A stretch of 64,000 nucleotides of DNA. It comes from Craterostigma plantagineum. Lineage: Eukaryota > Streptophyta > Magnoliopsida > Lamiales > Linderniaceae. Below the pieces are notes generated by a model. That model did no database searches and was not told the origin of the DNA. It saw nothing but the letters and a program-made list of their open reading frames with translations. Made by a program: the position numbers and the translations under genes. Shown in pieces: positions 46,281 to 57,670 of the stretch (position 1 is the first letter of the stretch; each line of letters opens with the position of its first letter). The stretch lies in NCBI GenBank assembly GCA_027422505.1, contig JAPQWV010000017.1, positions 12,277,501-12,341,500 of the forward strand. Reading direction: 5' to 3'.

Positions 46281-47800
46281 CCAGCTTCTGGTTCCACTGT
46301 TTCAACATTTTCATCTTTAGGAATATCTTCCTCACTTTCTTTAATATCCTGCAATTCTGCACAAGGCAAATCTATACCTTCCTCATCAGTAGCATCTGCG
46401 TTAGGCATCTCATCAAAAGTAACATGTATGGATTCCTGAACAGTCAGCTTTCTTTTATTGTAAACACGATATGCCTTAGACGTAAGACTGTAACTAAGGA
46501 ATATCCCTTCATCAACCTTAGAGTCAAATTTTCCTCTCTTATCTCTATCGTTAAAGATAAAACATTTACATCCGAACACATGAAAGTAACCTATATTTGG
46601 AGTTCTACCATGCCAGATTTCATAAGAAGTCTTCTTTAATATCGGCCTAAGGAACACGCGATTTGACACATAACAGGCTGTGCTAACAGCTTCCGCCCAG
46701 AACTGTTTAGGAATATCATACTCATGTAACATAGATCTAGCCATTTCCTGTAGTACCCTGTTTTTACGTTCAACTACGCCATTCTGTTGGGGGGTTATAG
46801 GGGCAGAGAAGTTATGACTATATCCATACTGATCACAGAATGATGCAAACGACTTACTATCAAATTCCAGCCCGTTATCACTTCGTATCCTATATAAGTT
46901 CGTTTCTTTTTCATTTTCAAGTCTCTTTACTAGCGATGCAAAGTTATCTAATGCCTCATTCTTATGTGCAAGGAATATCACTCATGTATACCTGGAGTAA
47001 TCATCAACGATGACAAAGGCATATCTTTTACCTCGCAGAGACATCGTCTGAACAGGACCAAAAAGGTCGAGATGTAGCAGTTCCAGAGGTCTGGATGTGG
47101 ATATCACATTCTTTGCTTTGAACGATGTCTTGGTTTGCTTGCCCATTTGGCACGCCTTGCATGTTTTGTCCTTGACGAACTTTATGTCGGGAATACCTCG
47201 TACCAGTGCATTACTCGTCATGTGAGACAGTAGTTCCATGATGGCATGTCCTAAGCGTCTGTGCCATATCCAGGTGTTATCCTGTGTCACTGCTAAACAC
47301 TTGACATTCTGGTTAGTAATATCATCCAGAGTAATACAGTAAATATTTCTATCCCTCGATGCACTAAACAATACCTTATTTTCATTTCTAACAACGCACT
47401 TATCGTTTTCAAACGTGACCGTATGACCTTTATCACATAGTTGACTAATACTAATGAGATTATGTTCTAGACTCGTAACTAACCATACGTCATCTATAGT
47501 AGTATGTAAAGTGTTACCGACAGTTCCAACACCTATAACCTTAGCTTTTGTGTTGTCGGCATAGGAGACATATCCTCCGTCATACGCTTTCACCGACACA
47601 AACTTACTGATATCACCTGTCATATGGTGGGAACACCCACTGTCGAGGTACCACTTGTTCTTCTTACTGGATATTCTTCTTTGTACCTGATCATCATCCG
47701 CGGCCATGTAGGCGAGATCTTCCTCCTCTTCGCTCCCGGCCTCTTCCCAGTTTGTGACCATGGCCTTCTGCTTCTTTGTCTTTTTGTCACCATTTTCCAT
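46270..47800 (-). pseudogene. Sirevirus L: protease and integrase
   Basis: KNKWYLDSGCSHHMTGDISKF gives the protease. The integrase zinc domain is WIWHRRLGHAIMELL and CKACQMGKQTKTSF. The core has HLDLFGPVQ (first Asp), RSDNGLEFDS (second Asp) and TPQQNGVVERKNR (Glu), the complete catalytic triad. A stop at 46982 interrupts between YSRYT and VIFLAHK, where Trp is usual. The C-terminal part GIFLSYSLTSKAYRVYN is followed by an acidic linker and a frameshift at about 46280 leading to RT. Confidence 0.92.
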
Positions 47801-48720
47801 CGGGCAGTTTGAGGCAAAGTAGCCTGACTTGTTGCACTTGAAGCATTCTGTACATTGTTTCCGGATGACGATATTCCCTTGTTCGTAGGCTGGAACTTGG
47901 AGTTTCCCTTGAATTTTCTTCTTAGCCGAAATTTATCGAATTTCCTGGTTAGCATGGCGATCTGTTCCAGCAGGTCTTCCTCAGTTTCTTCTTCTTCGCC
48001 CTCAGAATCGTTGTCTTGTTCAGTGTTGAAGGCGATGTTTGGTTGATTTCGGACCGGTGGTTTTTCCTTGATGGAGATCTAAGTCATCTCGTAGGTGGTC
48101 AGAGATCCGATCAGTTCTGACACTGAAAGTTCGTCCAAGTCCTTTGCTTCGTAGATGGCAGTCACTTTGGGATTCCATTCTCTAGGAAGAGATCTCAGGA
48201 TTTTTCGCACCTTCTCACCATCTTCTATTTTCTTTCCCAAAGAGAACATCTGATTAATGATGTTCATAAATCTAGCATACATGTGGCTTATGGTCTCGTT
48301 GTCCTACATCTTGAACAGCTCGTATTGGTGAGTCAAGAGGGCTATCCTTTCTTGCACAACTCGAGTGGTTCCTTCATGTGTGACTTGAAGCATGTCCCAC
48401 ATATTTTTGGCAGATTCGCATGAGCTCACACGATTGTACTCTTCTCTTGTGAGAGCGCAAGCTATCATGTTCTTTGCTTTGACATTTAGGGAGATTCCTC
48501 GCTTGTCTGCTATATTGTAATCAGGGTCTTTCTTTGAAGTTCCATCTTCGTTTTTGGGAATGTAAGGTCCTGTTGCGATGATATCCCACAGGTCGTAGTC
48601 TGTAGCGATCAGGAATTCCTTCATGCGATTTTTCCATATGGCGTAGTTTGTCCCGTCGAAGAGTGGTGGCCTGGAATGAGATTGTCCCTCTGCAAAAACA
48701 TCAAAACTCGAAGAAGCCAT
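47801..48720 (-). pseudogene. Sirevirus L: gag
   Basis: It starts MASSSFDVFAEGQSHSRPPL and FDGTNYAIWKNRMKEFLI, as in Sirevirus and related copia gag. A stop after LFKM (about 48303) and another after TYEMT (48079) break the frame, which otherwise continues through MYARFMNIINQM and LRSLPREWNPKVTAI. The acidic EGEEEETEEDLLEQ and basic RRKFKGNSKFQ segments follow. A frameshift near 47830 precedes the zinc knuckle CFKCNKSGYFASNC, in which the zinc-binding His is replaced by Tyr. Confidence 0.9.
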
Positions 48721-48768
48721 TAGATCTTTAACTCAGGCTTGTTAGGCCCGTCGTTTGAGTAACCTGTC

Positions 48769-48780
48769 TCTGATACCAAA
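48769..48780 (-). promoter_or_regulatory. Primer-binding site of Sirevirus L
   Basis: On the minus strand TTTGGTATCAGAG follows the LTR end directly, matching the initiator-Met complement for 10-11 bases. Confidence 0.85.
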
Positions 48781-50461
48781 TGAAGATAAAAATGTGCCTA
48801 AGAGGGGGGGTGAATTAGGCTTCTAAAAATTTTATGCTTCTTTTCACAAATGCTAAGTGTGGTGACTTTGATATGCCTACTGATGTTTGTGACGAGTATG
48901 CCTGATATATCCTAGTAACGTCGGATGTGCGTCGGGTCTGTCTCACAGCAATAAAGAAATAACTGAAAAGTAAATGCGAGACAGGATTTTTATAGAGGTT
49001 ATATCCCCAACTGGGGTTTACTCCTCTCCTTGGGATTTGCTTCCCAAGAGTTTAACCAATCACTATAATGCACCGTAGCTGGATACAAAACTGATTGGTT
49101 AGCCCAATACACAACCGAAACAAGTCGAACACTAGACACTACTAGGTTACCACACGCCGAGTTTCGTTCTTCGGAATCTCATTGATTCCGACAGACACAG
49201 CTCGCTACCGAAGGGCAGGGCCCCCGGACTTGTCCTTCCCTTCACGTGTGCGTAAACGTCGACCTTGTCTCCTTGGTATTGCTCACGTCCGAAGACAGAA
49301 TATATGGCGTGGGAGGATGGAATAACAGAATGAATCACTCGCTCAGTGATGGATACGCAAGTTAAAGCTCAGATGGGCAGAAAGCTATCGCAAGTGGGAA
49401 CTCAGGAATCTCTTAGTATCTCTCTGCTCAAAATCTCTCGTAGGTTTAAATTCGCAAATTCTCTGTACTTAGAAAGTCTGAAGTGCAGCTCATATATAAT
49501 CCTTTTCAAATAGCACTTCACATGGAAAATCATATCAAACAATAATTACCAAATCAAGCATAGTTCCCATGCAATTTTCGAGTCAATCATACCATATAAA
49601 TCATGCTCTTAACAAATCATCACAACGGTCATATAGCACATTTAAAGCATAATTATTTTCCATATACAGGCTCAATTTCGTTCTCAAGCTCATTCAACCA
49701 TTTCGCATATATTTTCCATTTCAGGACTTTCCATAAGTGATTCCCTGCTATCAGTTTCTAGTAACGAGTCAATCCAGATTTACTTTCCAAGTATGGCACA
49801 CAAGATAGCAAGATATCAGCACGTTTTCCATGTACAGCTCATAGCATTTAATCAATATATTTACCATGTTTAGCACACAAATCAGATCAGAGCTTATTTA
49901 AATCGATTTATCACATCATGGCACTACATTCCTTATTTCAGAAATATCACCCGTTATAGCAAATACCATATAAGAACACTTTATCCATAAGGTTAATCAA
50001 ATCAAATCTTTCCTAAATATAATATCCATATCAGTACAAGGAAAGATATAAATTCAATATTTCACATTAAATTCAGTGGAAACCATGCAAGAATCGTACA
50101 TATGATTTTCGTCCAGGAATAACGGATTTCAACCAGATATATCACTTTCCATATATAAACAGCATATTTTCCATATATAGCACAGTAGGATATCTCATGC
50201 ATTATTTCCATATATAGCACAGAAACGATGTCTATAACATGCGATCACCTAGTTCCATCAAATCATCACAGAATCACACGCAATTCAAATATTCAACACT
50301 GTAACAATTTACAGCTCATTAGAAATGCATGGTTGACTATTATCATGAACTTAGACACTTTATTTGTTCCAAATCGAATTGCTTATTTTATAGACCTAAT
50401 GTCATTACAATTACATCGTTCATCAAAACTCTCTAACATATACGGACCAAAAAGGTCAACA
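48781..50461 (-). repeat. 5' LTR of Sirevirus L
   Basis: The partner of 40933-42595, with the same ends on the plus strand (TGAAGATAAAAATG...AAAAGGTCAACA). It is followed by host copia I sequence at 50462. Confidence 0.95.
49492..49498 (-). promoter_or_regulatory. Putative TATA box of Sirevirus L
   Basis: On the minus strand GGATTATATATGAGCTG lies about 970 bp into the LTR, with ~710 bp to the LTR end. The same segment is in the other LTR near 41627. The call is by motif only. Confidence 0.45.
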
Positions 50462-51990
50462 GAAACGACGCCCGCAACAGAAACCTCACACCCCACTAGC
50501 TAAAAATCCCACCCTATTAACCCCGGGTCACTAGCCAAATCGCCCTCACCACCACCTACTACCGTCTCCGAACCTCTATTCGTCACATCGGCGTTAGAGA
50601 CCACCACCACACCTTCTCCACCCACCATCTCAGAACCTCTAACTGTCACATCGACGTTAGAGGCCACCACCACATCTACCACCCAACACCCAAATCATCC
50701 TCGCCAAAACCATCACCTCAACCGAGCCACCAGAATCCCCACCACAACCATCCCCACAATCCACAAACTCCTCCGACGCAACACCCTCGCCACCACACAG
50801 CCATACCCCTCTCAATACCGATTCCAACGTAGCTTCTGAGGACTTATACTGCGCACAAAACGAGATCGAGACCTACATCATTGACGATGAATGGCTGTAC
50901 ACACCCGCCGATGCAGCAGCAGCAGGAAGTTGGTGGAAAATGCTCGACGTCTGCTAAAGGAAGCTTCACTTACGTTGATCACCACTGCAGACGACGAGAA
51001 CGGAGAGGAGTACGACGTCGAACCTGCCGAGCTCGAGAACATTCTACAATTCCAAGCGCAGCAAGTTGAGGCTCCTCCTGCTCAACCGGATGTGCCCATG
51101 GCGGATATAACGGAAGCACCGTGGGAAAACAAAAAGATCACCGTGCCATTCCAAGAAGAGATCAGGAAGAGGATCTGGCGGCGCAAGGAGTAGATCATCA
51201 CGACCTTCGACGAATATGAGCTGATGAACATCCAAAATTGGAGCGAGGAAAAGAAGAAGCTCTATCGATGGAGCCTTCTTTGCCACAAGTGCACAAAGAG
51301 GACGCTGTCCGATGAGGAAAACATGGCTCTGGAAATGAATCGGGCCCCCATCTGCAAAGTCACTGACCTTCGCCAAGAGTCGAAAGGACGTGTCCACTAT
51401 CCAGTGTTCACGTAATGAGGCAGGATGAGAGCTACAGTGAAGTGAGTGAGGCGGACTTCAAGTTTCTGCGCCTGGGTGATCTGTACAGCATGGTGGATTC
51501 CATGAAACAGTTCAGACTCGTCGTCAGAAGTTCTGGACATCTCGTACGGGCTGAACCGGTCACTATGGGTTATGTGGCTCTCAAGCGCCACATGCTCCGA
51601 CAGGTCAGATTCTTCGCCACCCACGATCTGCAGATGGCGGTGGAGCACAACCTAAAGAATGTGAACCTGACTCGCCCATCTTTCAAGAATGCGGAAGACT
51701 ACCGAGAGGGCGATGTGATCAACGGAGATGATCCGGCGGTCGCCTACTCGAACTACAAGGGAAAGATGAGGCTGCTGCGCTGCTCCGAAGTGGCAAAGTT
51801 CTCGGATGGGACGCTCACCATCATCCAAGACAAACTCATGAGGATTTGCCGCATCCTTTCGGAAGAAGATCCACTCTGTCGATCCAAGTTCGCGAAGTTC
51901 ATTGACGCTATAGCTGATCGAATGGTCCTTCGAAGGAATCTCCGTGCCTTCGAGTTCAAGCTAGGACTTCGCGAAACACACACTTGCTAA
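50462..51990 (+). pseudogene. Copia I: 3' accessory ORF of unknown function
   Basis: Positions 50462-50880 encode a Thr/Pro/Ser-rich stretch with stops (repeats like TTPSPPTISEPLTVTS). The conserved part runs 50891-51990. Frame one gives ARRLLKEASLTLITTADDE, a stop at 51191, then IQNWSEEKKKLYRWSLL and RVHYPVF. A 1-base shift at about 51412 leads to SYSEVSEADFKFLRLGDLYS, DLQMAVEHNLKNVNLTRPSF, AYSNYKGKMRLLRCSEVAKF-SDGTL and RNLRAFEFKLGLR, ending at 51990. The order SEADF-L-D, VE-L-LTRP, AYSN-G, RL-R-E-KFSDGTL and R-L--F-G resembles, from memory, an uncharacterised region found after pol in some plant copia polyproteins. RT/RNH expected upstream are absent. Confidence 0.65.
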
Positions 51991-52037
51991 TCCACCGTAA
52001 CAACGCCCAAGATCCAAGACTCCCAACAATTGACACA

Positions 52038-52048
52038 AAGGGGGAGAT
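52038..52048 (+). promoter_or_regulatory. Polypurine tract of copia I
   Basis: AAGGGGGAGAT immediately precedes the 3' LTR start TGTTAGG. Confidence 0.88.
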
Positions 52049-52345
52049 TGTTAGGATATTTATAGATTGTGTCAATAGTTTAAGTCTTGGGATTAATTTT
52101 GTAATTATCCTTTTAGCTTGGGCTTTGGACTAGAATGTAAATAGTTAAACTTTAGTGATTGGGCCTTAATATACCTAGGGTTAATGTGGTATATAAGGTG
52201 TTACCAACACTATTTTCAAAGTAATCAAAGATCAAAAGGCTAACCCTATTTTTCACACAATACACACACTTGAAGGTGAGAACCTCTACCTTTTCATTCC
52301 ATTAAAGCCTCTTTGATTCCTTGTTTGGTGCAATCGGGACCAACA
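52049..52345 (+). repeat. 3' LTR of copia I
   Basis: The partner of 27006-27298, followed by the CAGGT duplication at 52346-52350 and then the H gypsy integrase. Confidence 0.95.
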
Positions 52346-53290
52346 CAGGTCATACATCAGTTCACAAACGCAGCGATGTCTTTCTTCATTCCCGACCACC
52401 AATATGTTATTTACAAATCTAGATACATCTTTGTGGCTCCTGGGTGTACCGAGTATGTAGTTGTGTGTGTTTCCTTCATTATCGTTTGTCGCAGCTCCCC
52501 AATGTTAGGTACATAAAGACGACCCTTGTATAATAAAGCTCCATCCTCTCGTATTTCGAAATCCTCGGGTAGCGTATCTTTTAATTTTAAATAGAGTTCG
52601 TCTTCTTCTTGCGTCTTTCTGATCCGTTCTAACAGCGTGGGTTGAAGAGTTAACGCTGCTAATTTTGCCTCAACTTCGCCTAAATTGACTACCTCTATTC
52701 CAATCTGATGTAACTCTGTATTTATTGCTTTTTGACTTAGTGCATCTGCGACTACGTTTGCCTTGCCCGGATGATAGCTGATGATGCAATCGTAGTCCTT
52801 GACGAGCTCCAGCCATCTTCGCTGTCGCATATTCAATTCCTTCTGAGCGAAGAAATACTTCAAGCTCTTATGGTCTGTGAAGATCTCACACTTTTCTCCG
52901 TAGAGATAATGTCTCCAGATCTTCAAAGCGAAGACCACTGCTGCTAGTTCTAGGTCATGGGTCGAGTAGTTCTTTTCATATTCCTTTAGCTGTTGCGAAG
53001 CATAAGCAATCACCTTTCTGTTCTGCATCAGAACGCATCCCAAGCCGTTCTTTGAAGCATCACTGTACACCGCAAATCCTTCGGTTCCCGATGGTATAGC
53101 CAATATCGGGGCAGAGGTAAGACGTTTCTTCAGTTCTTGAAAGCTTTGTTCGCATGCTTCGGTCCACTTGAACGGAACGTTCTTCTTCGTTGCATTGGTC
53201 AACGTAGCGGCCATACTGGAAAAGTCTGCTATAAACTTACGGTAGTATCCCGCAAGTCCAAGAAAACTCCGGACCTCGGTAGGGGTAGTA
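52346..53290 (-). pseudogene. Element H: RT end, RNase H and integrase start
   Basis: Reading down from 53290: [19 protein letters not shown] (RT end), [41 protein letters not shown] and [13 protein letters not shown] (RNase H), then [16 protein letters not shown] (integrase zinc-domain histidines). A stop follows YLDL at 52411 and another interrupts FVN*CMTC. The RNase H acidic residues are intact. The frame is open from about 53290 to 52411. It continues at 27005. LTR stub M cuts the RT at 53291, so earlier pol and gag lie beyond the window. Confidence 0.9.
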
Positions 53291-53489
53291 GTGTGACGCC
53301 CAAGGCCGATGAGGCGGGGAGTGATCGCCGGCGCCAGAGAGATACACGGACAATGAGCGGCTCCTGGCAGGCTTCTAGGCGAAGGGGTACATGAATGAAC
53401 CGATCCCACACCCGAATGGGGATCCTGAGACTGACAATGTATGGACATGTCAGGCTAAGAATCGTATAATAGAATTGATAATACTACTC
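53291..53489. repeat. Element M: LTR stub (TGTGACGCCC...)
   Basis: H coding sequence ends at 53290, and 199 bp of noncoding, GC-richer DNA starting TGTGACGCCCAAGGCC follows before the LTR of N. The TGTGACGCCC opening is typical of gypsy LTRs. It is probably the first part of an LTR into which N inserted; the rest would lie beyond the window. No partner is seen, so the identity is tentative. Confidence 0.45.
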
Positions 53490-56334
53490 TATAACGACCC
53501 TACTTCTTAAATACGTATTTTTGGCGGGTTTTACGCAGCATAAGCAGCGGAAAGCCCATTTAATAAAAAAAACTTTTTATTACATAATAATATTCATATA
53601 CTGGGCCGAAGCCCAAAGGTCCAAACCGGAGTATATAAAATATATTACAACACACACACGTTTATGTATTGGTCGAAACCCTAATAGTAAAATACGACAT
53701 AAATTAAAATACTCCACAGGTCGCGTTCCCATGTACTGCCCCGCACTCAAAAGTCCGTGGAGTCACCGCCATCAGCCGCCTCACCTACATACGTAAACCC
53801 TGAAATTTGGCCCAGTAGATGAAAATGTGCAATGCAAATGCTCTCACTCCCCAATTCCGCTTATCTCACAAATATACTCGCTCGACTCTTTTCTCATATC
53901 TCATATCTCATATCATCACATCACATTCAGGGCCCGAGGCTTAGGTACTAAAGGCAACACGCGCGCGCAGGGGTCCGTAGCTCGGGAGGCCCCACTCCCC
54001 ACAAGGGGTCAGTAGCTCGGGAGGCCCCACTCCCTCCATATAAAGTGCGCCTTAGTCCTAACCTCACTCATACAACTCATCAACATTACTCATTCATAAA
54101 CCATCTCACTCGTGTCTCTAGACAACACTTTCATGACTCCGTACTCCCCTCGTAACACATGTATGCAATTGCCACGCAAATAAAAATGCAACACATAAAA
54201 TGCAACATATCCTTTCCACATTACATATCACCCCGAGGTGTTAGCTCGGCCCGATTCCCAACATCAACATTCGACAAATAATTCGGTCCCAGAGCCCGCG
54301 TTCCGATTTTTAATCGGCCCGAAACCGTAACCACAGAATTCCCTCTCGATCTTAAACTAAAAGTTCTAAGTTTAATTCTTTCTACCGTACGAGTCACTCC
54401 AACGCCAATTTTAGATTAAGTTTCAAAAATATTTAGAAAATTTACAATTAACCCCTCGGAATTTCCGAAAATTGCATAATGACTCCAACCGAATTCATTA
54501 ATCATTTATTTAAACTCAAAAGTTTTCTAGAGATTTGAAATTGACCTCAACCGCATTAATTGATTATTTATTTAACCCCTTAAATTTCTGAAAATATAAT
54601 TTTCGACCCCTACCGATTTTAATAATTATTTATTTTTAATTCCGAGTGTTTTTCCGAAAATTTACATTTGACTCCAATCAAATTTAATGAAAATTTAATT
54701 ATTCTGATATACTGTATTTTTGCAAAAGAACTCCTCGGCCATTTTTAATTATTTATTTAACCCTTCGGAAATTTTGAAATTATAATTTAACCCCGGCCAA
54801 GTTTTAAACTATTTATTTAAAAACCTAAAAGTTGCTGAAAATTTCATTTATACTCTAGCCGAAACTCAACATAAATTTTTAGTACTCAAACTTTTGAAAA
54901 GTTTCAATTTGGTCCTTATAAAATATTATTTAGTTCCCAATAACTTTTGAAAAGTTCCAATTTAATCCTAGCCGAATTTATATATATTTATTTAGCATTC
55001 ACAACTTTTAAAAAAAAATCTAATTTCATCCTAGACGAGATTATATAAATTTAACTAACGTCCATAACCTTTTGAAAAGTTCTACTTTCATCCTAATCGA
55101 AATTATATAAATTTATATAGCACCCCAAATCTTTTGAAAAGTTCTAATTTCCTTCCAAAACAAATTCAGTATTTTCATTAAAATATTCCCTGTTTGAATT
55201 TTTACATTTTTAGTCCCCAGATTTTTTTTGAAACTTATCAATTTAGTACCCGAAATTTTGAAAATTTCTCAAAGGACCCCAATTATTTATTCCAAATTTT
55301 AATATGTCTTAAAAGCTATATATTTCTTTAAAAATATTCTTTGTTCGGGATTTTACAACACAGACTCCCCTGATTTTGTAAAATTTCGATTAAGTCCCTA
55401 ATTTTTTTTAAAATAACTATTTATAGGCTGTTTTGCGACAGTTAAGTAGTTTTCAATGATCACGGGGTAAATGATGTCCGATGGTCCTGAAATTGTAACC
55501 ACTGAAAAACGACTTGCAAATGTAAATTCTGTCCGAAGGGATTTTTAATCCGAAGTCTAGATTGTAAGATATGAATTTTTGAACCTCCACGCCGAAATGA
55601 ATAAAGAAACCCTAATTCTCCCCAAGTTTTTCTCTATCATCTTAATCTAAAGTCCTCTATCCCTATTTCCAAATATTCATAGATCTAAAAATGCTCAATC
55701 TCATGCTCCCTAAGCTAACCAACGAAAAATTCATGCAAGCAAATTCTTATTATCACATAAACACGACGAATTCGATGAATAACAGGCAAAACACGTAAAA
55801 TTCACAAATCCTAATATTGTTTACGTATGTAGGTGATCTTCACCTACCTTACGTCCGTAGAGGTAACGTTATGGGTTAGTTTTTTTTTTTTTGCGTGATC
55901 CCGACCTTAGAACTTCGATCCCGGGCTTCCCGAAAATATTTCTTCTCCTCCCTCTTCTTCTTCCTTTCTTTCTCTCTTTTTTTTCCTTATTTTCTTTCTT
56001 CCCTCTCTCTCTCTCTTTCTCACGGCTCTTTCTTCCCCCTCTCTATTCTCTTTAGGTTATTTTTAAATTGTCCTCAAGAGGTAAAGGTGCATTAGGTTTA
56101 ATTATTTTGGTTAGGTGGTCATTTTGTCTTCTCCTCTTTTATTCTTTCCTATTTTCTTCTTCTCTCCCACGTCCTCTTCTTCCCCTTTATTTTTATTTGC
56201 CTTGTCTATTCTTACTTTCTCTTAGTGGAGGCATATTAGGTGTATTTGTATTTGTCTGTTTTATTTTTGTTTTGGTTAGTTTGGTTTGGTTTTGTTTTGT
56301 TTTTAATTCTATTAATATTATAACATTATTGATG

Positions 56335-56376
<42 letters not shown>

Positions 56377-56543
56377 ATAATATTTGGGCTTTAATTTCTT
56401 ATTTTCGGCCCATTTAAAAAAATTTGGGCCAAATTGTAAATTCTTGTCTTGACTCGGGAAGAATATCGGTGTATGTTCGAAATCGACTTCATACTGTCCG
56501 AATATTATTAAAATGATACCGTATAAATTTTACGGGTATTACA
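53490..56543 (-). repeat. 3' LTR of gypsy N
   Basis: 3,054 bp, TATAACGACC...ACGGGTATTACA on the plus strand. It shares blocks with the J LTR (CTCAAAAGTCCGTGGAG, GGGCCCGAGGCTTAGGTACT, CGGGAGGCCCCACTCCC, and the GTAGGTGATCTTCACCTAC hairpin near 55828). The middle is AT-rich with repeated TTTTGAAAAGTT-type words. CT-rich tracts lie at 55940-56060. Confidence 0.93.
56339..56370. repeat. (TA)n microsatellite
   Basis: An alternating A/T run in the 3' LTR of N. Confidence 0.92.
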
Positions 56544-56557
56544 ACCTCCCCCTTACA
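56544..56557 (-). promoter_or_regulatory. Polypurine tract of element N
   Basis: On the minus strand GTAAGGGGGAGGT abuts the LTR start TGTAATACCC. Confidence 0.85.
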
Positions 56558-56575
56558 AAAATTTCGTCCCCGAAA

Positions 56576-57307
56576 TTACATTGAAAGAAATAGATTTGGG
56601 TAACGAATCTTCATGTCATCCTCTCGTTCCCATGTGGCTTCCTCAACCATCTGGTTTCTCCACAGTACCTTGACTAGCGGAATATTCTTGTTCCGAAGTC
56701 GTTTTACCTCGTGCATCAGAATCTCTACCGGTTCTTCTTCGTAGCTCAGATCCGGTTTGAGTTGTTGGTGAAGTGACTCACTTCCCAGCATATGATTCGG
56801 GTTCGCAACGTATTTACGTAGAGTTGATACGTGAAATACGTTGTGTACTTGGGCTAACGAGGCGGGTAACTCCAGCTGATACGCAACTTCCCCTATCCTC
56901 TTGAGTATTTTGAAAGGGCCAATGTATCTCGGACTCAATTTGCCCTTCTTCGCGAATCGTTTGACGCCTCTCATCGGGGATATCTTCAAGAATACCAAAT
57001 CTCCTTCCGCAAATTCCAATGGCCTTCGTCGCTGATTGGCATAGCTCTTTTGACGACTTTGGGCAGTTTTCATTCGCTCTCGAATCTTCGTTATTGCCTC
57101 TGTCATCTCTCGTATCATATCGGGGCCCAGAAGTGCTCGTTCGTCGAGTTCGTCCCAGTGTACCGGGGATCGGCATTTTCGACCGTATAACGCTTCGTAT
57201 GGCGCCATCCCGATAGTAGCGTGATAGCTATTGTTGTACGAGAATTCGATCAACGGGAGATATTTGCTCCAGGTTACCTTGAAGTCTAGGACACAGGCTC
57301 GGAGCAT
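56576..57307 (-). pseudogene. Element N: integrase C-terminal part and chromodomain
   Basis: This 243-codon frame starts MLRACVLDF and contains [37 protein letters not shown], a basic linker, [35 protein letters not shown] and [13 protein letters not shown]. The chromodomain occupies the last ~60 residues with [15 protein letters not shown] and [19 protein letters not shown]. This part is undamaged. It forms the tail of integrase, with the chromodomain guiding target choice. Upstream the catalytic core is broken. Confidence 0.88.
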
Positions 57308-57670
57308 ATCCTCGAGAGTTTGAATCGTTCGTTCTGATTGCCCGTCGATCCGAGACTATGGACAAAGGAATCCCGTGAAGTCGAACAATTTCTTGAATAT
57401 ACAACTCAGCATGTTGCTCCAGAGAAAAAGTCGAAGCAATAGGTAGAAATGGGCAGATTTGGTTAATCGTTCTACAATTACCCAAATGGCGCCGTGGCCT
57501 TTCCCAGTTTTTGGCAAGCCAACGACAATGTCCATGGTAATATGTTCCCATTTCCACTCGGGAATAGCCAAGGGTTGCAACATCCCTGCCGGCCTCTGAT
57601 GTTCCGCCTTGACCTGTTGGCATGTGAGACACTGGCTTACAAAGCAACGTCTCCCTTCATTCCCGGCCAC
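57308..57670 (-). pseudogene. Element N: integrase catalytic core with deletion
   Basis: Fragments are [20 protein letters not shown] (zinc-domain cysteines), [20 protein letters not shown] (first Asp), a frameshift near 57430, then [20 protein letters not shown] and [10 protein letters not shown] (second Asp). At about 57345 it jumps straight to the codons for GQSERTIQ in another frame. About 35 codons that separate the second Asp from the catalytic Glu in D are lost, which removes the DD35E spacing. Confidence 0.87.

Larger units (their letters stand above)
40933..50461 (-). mobile_element. Element L: Sirevirus (SIRE/Maximus-type) Ty1/copia
   Basis: The LTRs are 40933-42595 and 48781-50461 (1,663 and 1,681 bp). 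Gag, protease, integrase, RT and RNase H lie in order on the minus strand, then a 2-kb noncoding 3' region with several polypurine motifs. The RNase H C-terminus QLADIFTKPL-EARF and the gag opening are those of Sireviruses. Four in-frame stops (two in gag, one in integrase, one in RT), frameshifts, and a lost zinc-knuckle His make it non-functional, but the damage is light. Flanking 5-mers GAACT and GAAAC do not match, and host copia I has lost RT/RNH at this site. Confidence 0.9.
27006..52345 (+). mobile_element. Element I: 25-kb Ty1/copia with two nested elements, inserted in the integrase of H
   Basis: Identical 5-bp duplications (CAGGT) flank LTRs of 293 and 297 bp that are 25 kb apart. 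Removing I restores the H integrase frame. Order: LTR, primer-binding site, ~1.5-kb leader (split by gypsy J), gag, coiled-coil spacer, protease, integrase (cut at the second catalytic Asp by element L), then a Pro/Thr-rich region with an accessory ORF, polypurine tract and LTR. Without J and L it is about 7.3 kb. RT and RNase H are missing. The LTRs differ at about four bases plus a 4-bp indel, so this is a moderately young insertion. Confidence 0.93.
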
